Positions 4,841 through 7,723 of a stretch of 7,723 nucleotides of DNA are shown here, piece after piece. The stretch is from an uncultured Clostridia bacterium. GTDB taxonomy: Bacteria; Bacillota; Clostridia; Lachnospirales; Lachnospiraceae. Position 1 is the first letter of the stretch. Each line of letters opens with the position of its first letter. A program made the translations under genes and the position numbers. A model generated the notes under the pieces. It did not search any database, had not been told where the DNA came from, and saw nothing but the letters and a program-made list of their open reading frames with translations. Location: assembly GCA_946623485.1 (NCBI GenBank), contig CAMORF010000100.1, positions 1 to 7,723 on the forward strand, in the 5' to 3' direction.

Positions 4841-6340
4841 TTAGACCATCTTCGCGATCAGCGCATTTTCATTCAGATCCGGACTGCGGTCGAGCTCGCC
4901 GTTAATCTTTCCGTCCTTCATGATATAGATGTGGTCGCACATTCCGATCAGTTCCATCAGCTCCTCAGAGATCATAATGATGGATTTGCCCTGCTTGCGC
5001 ATCCTGTCCATCAACTGATAGATATCCTGCTTTACCTTGATATCAATTCCGCGGGTCGGGCTGTCAAGCACAAGAATGTCGGAATCCTTGCCGATCCAGC
5101 GCGCCAGCACTACCTTCTGCTTGTTTCCGCCGGACAGATCCGATACGAACTGATTCGTATTGACCATCTTGACAGACATCTCTTTGGCATGCTCATTGGC
5201 GAATTTCTTCATCTTGGATCCGCTCAGGAAGCAGAAAAATGACCGCAGGGAGTCCAGGGATGGCAGGCAGATATTGTCGCCGATGCTCTGGTTCATGACC
5301 ACGGACTCATTGTCACGATCCTTGGAAGTATAGGCAATGCTGTGGCTGATCGCCTTGGGGATGGAATCAATCGAGGTTCCGTCCGCCAGCGTAACGCTGC
5401 CCGTGCGGTTAAAGGACGCGCCAAAGCAGGCTTTTCCGATCTCATGCATGCCGGACTCGGACAATCCGCCAAAGCCAAGGATCTCGCCCTTATGCAGGTC
5501 GAAGGAGATATCGCTGATCTGCCCAGGGACGCTTACGTTCCTGACGGACATGACGACCTCATCCGACACCTTGGTATCATAATCCGAACGGTAATAATCG
5601 CCCGTCACCTCACGGCCGACCATCAGCTTCTTCAGGTCGTCCTCCGTGACATCCGCGCTCTTGACAGTATCGATGTACACGCCGTCCCGAAGGACTGTGA
5701 TCGTGTCAGAGAGCCTCAGGATTTCCGGCAAATCATGGGAAATGAAGATGATGGTGTTCCCTTCTTCCCGGATCCTGTTCATATGCTTGTACAGCTCTTC
5801 ACGGCCTTCCTGCGACAGGGCTGTCGTCGTCTCGTCAATGACCACGATCTTCGGCGTAAAGTAAGTCGCCTTCACGATCTCAACCAGCTTCCTGTCCTCG
5901 AAGTTATACTCATCCACCATCGCGCCAGCGCGGATGCGGTTGAACCCGTACTTGTTAAGAAGCTGCTGCGCTTCCCTGTTCATCGCGCCGGTGTTCTTGA
6001 TCCCATGCTTGACAAAACGTTCCTCATGCCCCAGGAAGATATTCTCCGCAACCGTCAGGCCTGACAGGGTTCCGAGCTCCTGCACGATGATGGAAACGCC
6101 TTCATTATTCGCCTCTACCTGGTTTTTCGGATGGATCTCCTTTCCGTCCAGGATAAAATGCCCGCTGTCGATCGTATAGATCCCGGTCAGCATGTTGGTC
6201 AGGGTGGACTTTCCGGATCCGTTCTCCCCGATCAGGGCATGCACCTCGCCCTTGTTGACATTAAATGACACATTCTGCACCGCCTTGGTAATACCGAAGG
6301 ATTTGCAGAGATTCTGAACCTGTAGTCTTACTTCGCTCAT
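4841..6340 (-). CDS. RbsA-like double-domain sugar ABC transporter ATPase, divergent
   Basis: A 499-residue protein with two fused ABC domains, the normal length for RbsA/MglA-type importer ATPases. Domain 1 (about 1-245): Walker A GENGSGKST (38-46), Q-loop Gln87, Walker B IVVIDET (165-171, Asp169/Glu170), H-loop His202. Its ABC signature, expected as LSxGQ before the helix KLVEIVKA, instead reads YNFEDR (145-150). Domain 2 (about 260-499): the Walker A position reads GGLSESGMHE (291-300) without lysine; the signature LSGGNKQKV (402-410) is intact; Walker B is LVLDSPTRGID (423-433), with Ser427 replacing the usual catalytic Glu. RbsA relatives normally have a degenerate second Walker A, but losing the first signature and second Walker-B Glu as well goes further. 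Site 1 (domain 1 Walker motifs plus domain 2 signature) looks functional; site 2 does not. It follows permease 1 by 20 bases and precedes permease 2 by 13, with AAGGAGG before the ATG. Confidence 0.92.
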   Translation of the reverse strand: MSEVRLQVQNLCKSFGITKAVQNVSFNVNKGEVHALIGENGSGKSTLTNMLTGIYTIDSGHFILDGKEIHPKNQVEANNEGVSIIVQELGTLSGLTVAENIFLGHEERFVKHGIKNTGAMNREAQQLLNKYGFNRIRAGAMVDEYNFEDRKLVEIVKATYFTPKIVVIDETTTALSQEGREELYKHMNRIREEGNTIIFISHDLPEILRLSDTITVLRDGVYIDTVKSADVTEDDLKKLMVGREVTGDYYRSDYDTKVSDEVVMSVRNVSVPGQISDISFDLHKGEILGFGGLSESGMHEIGKACFGASFNRTGSVTLADGTSIDSIPKAISHSIAYTSKDRDNESVVMNQSIGDNICLPSLDSLRSFFCFLSGSKMKKFANEHAKEMSVKMVNTNQFVSDLSGGNKQKVVLARWIGKDSDILVLDSPTRGIDIKVKQDIYQLMDRMRKQGKSIIMISEELMELIGMCDHIYIMKDGKINGELDRSPDLNENALIAKMV

Positions 6341-6360
6341 TGCTCTTCTCCTCCTTTGTA

Positions 6361-7329
6361 TTATTTGACGATGTCACCTTTCCTGGTCTTGGTGGTCAGC
6401 GTAACGATCACCAGCAGCGCCAGGCCGGAAATTACATCATTGACGGCGGTCGGCGCGCCAAGCGCGACAAACCCGTAATAAATAATCTGCAGGAAAAACT
6501 CACCGATGATGATCGCCGGAATCGGAATTCCATTCTTCTTCATCGCAAGTCCCAGGAAACATCCCATGGTCGGGTAGAAGTTCCGGCTCATGGAAAGCAT
6601 GCCCGTCTCAGCAACCATGGAGGATCCGTAGCTGATGGTCAGGATCGCTTCCACGCCGAAGAAGGCACCCGAGATAACAAAGGCAAGCACCTTATATTTA
6701 TTGACATTAATGCCCATGTTCTTCGCCACGAACTCATCGGAACCGATCGCATAGGTATAGGTACCGATCCTGGTGTAATTCAGAAGCAGGTACGCGACGA
6801 CAAAAGCCAGGATTGCCAGGATCAGGTTGCCCGGCATGGAGCCAAAGGCACGAAGATTCGACGGCAGCGTTGCAGACTGGCCGCCTGCAATGTAGCTTGC
6901 TATCGCCTCATAGATCAGTGCCAGGCCGGTGGTGACAATCATGGACGGAATATGCAGCTTTACATATAAGAATCCATTCAGAAGCCCTACGAGCGCGCCG
7001 GTGAGGATGCATCCTAAGATAAGTCCCACATACCCCAGGCCGAGCCTGGAAGCGACCACTGTACCGACGATCGAGGAAAGCATGATGTTCGCGCCGATCG
7101 AAAAGTCGAACATCCCCATTACCATGACAAAATAGAAGCCAACGGCGCCTGCCGAAACCATCAGGGACGCCTCAAAATAACTGAGCAGGTTCTTTGGCGA
7201 CCCGAAATTGGATGGCGTGATCACCTTAAAGATTGCCCAGGAAACGATCACCAGAAGGAACAGGACCAAAAAGCCCGTGGTCTTTCCGGACAGTTTGTTC
7301 TTAGCCGAAAGACTTTCAGAAGAACCCAT
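6361..7329 (-). CDS. RbsC-like sugar ABC transporter permease 1
   Basis: A 322-residue membrane subunit of the same CUT2 family, with about ten hydrophobic segments (first at roughly 18-37, last at 297-313) and a basic C-terminal tail (KTRKGD). Motifs: VMGMFDFSIGA (70-80), GLLNGFLYV (115-123), PSMIVTTGLALIYEA (128-142), YAIGSDEFVAKNMGI (193-207), the loop thought to contact the ATPase. The GGTSLxGG-type loop of RbsC is not conserved here (PTMGCFLGLAMKKNG, 253-267), unlike in permease 2. The two permeases are clearly different proteins, so the channel is probably a heterodimer rather than the RbsC homodimer. The ATG at 7329 has GAGGT seven bases upstream. The gene sits just downstream of the hairpin at 7368-7395 and depends on read-through or an unseen promoter. 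Confidence 0.92.
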   Translation of the reverse strand: MGSSESLSAKNKLSGKTTGFLVLFLLVIVSWAIFKVITPSNFGSPKNLLSYFEASLMVSAGAVGFYFVMVMGMFDFSIGANIMLSSIVGTVVASRLGLGYVGLILGCILTGALVGLLNGFLYVKLHIPSMIVTTGLALIYEAIASYIAGGQSATLPSNLRAFGSMPGNLILAILAFVVAYLLLNYTRIGTYTYAIGSDEFVAKNMGINVNKYKVLAFVISGAFFGVEAILTISYGSSMVAETGMLSMSRNFYPTMGCFLGLAMKKNGIPIPAIIIGEFFLQIIYYGFVALGAPTAVNDVISGLALLVIVTLTTKTRKGDIVK

Positions 7330-7367
7330 TTGTTTTACCTCGTTTTATACTGTCTGTTATCAGAAAA

Positions 7368-7395
7368 GGCCGGTATCGCCGAAACGATACCGGCC
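7368..7395 (-). terminator. Terminator-like attenuator between binding protein and permease
   Basis: GGCCGGTATCG (7368-7378) and CGATACCGGCC (7385-7395) are perfect 11-bp complements around a 6-base loop. On the minus strand the GC-rich stem is followed by TTTTCTG, a short U-tract. Placed 128 bases after the binding-protein stop and 38 before the permease start, it fits a leaky terminator that lets binding protein be made in excess over the membrane subunits, a known arrangement for ABC importers. Confidence 0.65.
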
Positions 7396-7443
7396 CGGAA
7401 GTTCATTCAGCCTGCCCCATCTGCTTCCCCCGTCTGTTTCTCC

Positions 7444-7462
7444 GGATCCGGAAACCGGATCC
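7444..7462 (-). repeat. Perfect 8-bp GGATCCGG stem-loop in the binding-protein 3' region
   Basis: GGATCCGG (7444-7451) and CCGGATCC (7455-7462) flank a 3-base loop. The minus-strand sequence after it (GGAGAAACAG) has no T-run. It lies between the binding-protein stop and the terminator-like hairpin and may protect the 3' end of the binding-protein mRNA or cause pausing. The arms are themselves nearly palindromic, so part of the symmetry may be coincidental. Confidence 0.4.
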
Positions 7463-7523
7463 TATGTCAACATCGGTTTTGCGATATGCATCCTGGCGGC
7501 CTGTATCATCATTCTTCCGACAT

Positions 7524-7723
7524 TCAGTCACCTGCACGCTCAGCAGCATCCTCGATGGACAGCTTCGCAGCGGTCGCCGCCAGATCATCAAGGCTCAGGT
7601 CCGCCATCTCGACAAGCTCTTCTTTGGTGTACGGAAGCCTGTCTACGAAATACTTCTCATAATCCGCATAGTCTTCCGGAGAAGCAACATACAGATACGG
7701 GAACAGGACATCATTGAAGGTCC
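7524..7723 (-). CDS. C-terminal end of a probable sugar ABC transporter solute-binding protein
   Basis: The minus strand has an open frame from the right edge to TGA at 7524-7526, giving the last 65 residues of a protein. They begin TFNDVLFPYLYVAS, continue with an acidic helix (PEDYADYEKYFVDRLPYTKE), and end SIEDAAERAGD. A strand ending in PYLYV followed by an acidic amphipathic tail is what one expects at the C-terminus of a type I periplasmic-binding protein of a ribose-type importer, but no diagnostic motif is contained in this piece. The main support is position: immediately upstream of permease 1, same strand, with a terminator-like hairpin between, the usual place for the binding-protein gene. 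The N-terminal lipoprotein signal and sugar site lie outside the window. Confidence 0.65.
   Translation of the reverse strand, partial: TFNDVLFPYLYVASPEDYADYEKYFVDRLPYTKEELVEMADLSLDDLAATAAKLSIEDAAERAGD

Noticed and set aside
3421..4905. 494-codon open frame on the plus strand
   Set aside because: It lies antisense to the permease 2 and regulator genes, its translation is rich in H, Q, D and R without recognisable motifs, and it has no ribosome site. It is a mirror of codon bias in the real genes.
7465..7470. Perfect TTGACA on the minus strand as a -35 for permease 1
   Set aside because: At 16-18 bases downstream only GC-rich hairpin sequence (ATCCGG and neighbours) is found; no -10.
7472..7522. 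Very short minus-strand open frame (about 16 codons) after the binding-protein gene
   Set aside because: No ribosome site or similarity; too short to support.

Overview
The window is an accessory carbohydrate-uptake and catabolism locus of a low-to-mid GC Gram-positive bacterium, most likely a gut-associated Clostridia/Lachnospiraceae-type organism. The taxonomic guess is an inference from the strong AGGAGG-type ribosome sites on nearly every gene, the ribose-type ABC importer, the AraR-type (GntR head plus LacI body) regulator and the moderate GC content. All genes lie on the minus strand, so transcription runs from high to low coordinates. No rRNA, tRNA, CRISPR array or intact transposase is visible.

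Layout in transcription order: (i) the C-terminal end of a probable sugar-binding lipoprotein/solute-binding protein (7524-7723, cut by the window edge); (ii) a 194-base gap with two perfect stem-loops, one shaped like a leaky intrinsic terminator; (iii) a tight three-gene membrane module: RbsC-like permease (6361-7329), double-ABC RbsA-like ATPase (4841-6340), second RbsC-like permease (3853-4827); (iv) a 129-base gap with a 12-bp-stem hairpin; (v) an AraR-type transcriptional regulator (2629-3723); (vi) a gap holding a small inverted-repeat element and a candidate promoter; (vii) a cytosolic GH5 glycoside hydrolase (1418-2461); (viii) a 360-base gap with a long imperfect hairpin, a T-tract and four degenerate tandem repeats; (ix) a TIM-barrel sugar isomerase/epimerase (218-1057); (x) the first 17 codons of a Gfo/Idh/MocA oxidoreductase (1-53), cut by the window edge.

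Proposed working: the binding protein and the permease-ATPase-permease complex import a sugar or small glycoside, the regulator senses it, the GH5 enzyme (no signal peptide) cleaves it in the cytoplasm, and the isomerase/epimerase and Gfo/Idh/MocA oxidoreductase convert the sugar. The substrate cannot be read from the sequence. The points that most deserve a second look are the unusually degenerate ATPase (one of its two composite ATP sites appears dead), the pairing of an oxidoreductase with an isomerase-type enzyme beside a glycosidase (which could mean keto-sugar glycoside chemistry), a 113-bp inverted-repeat element that supplies the last codons of the regulator, and several structured leaders. 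I see nothing that must be a wholly new kind of system.
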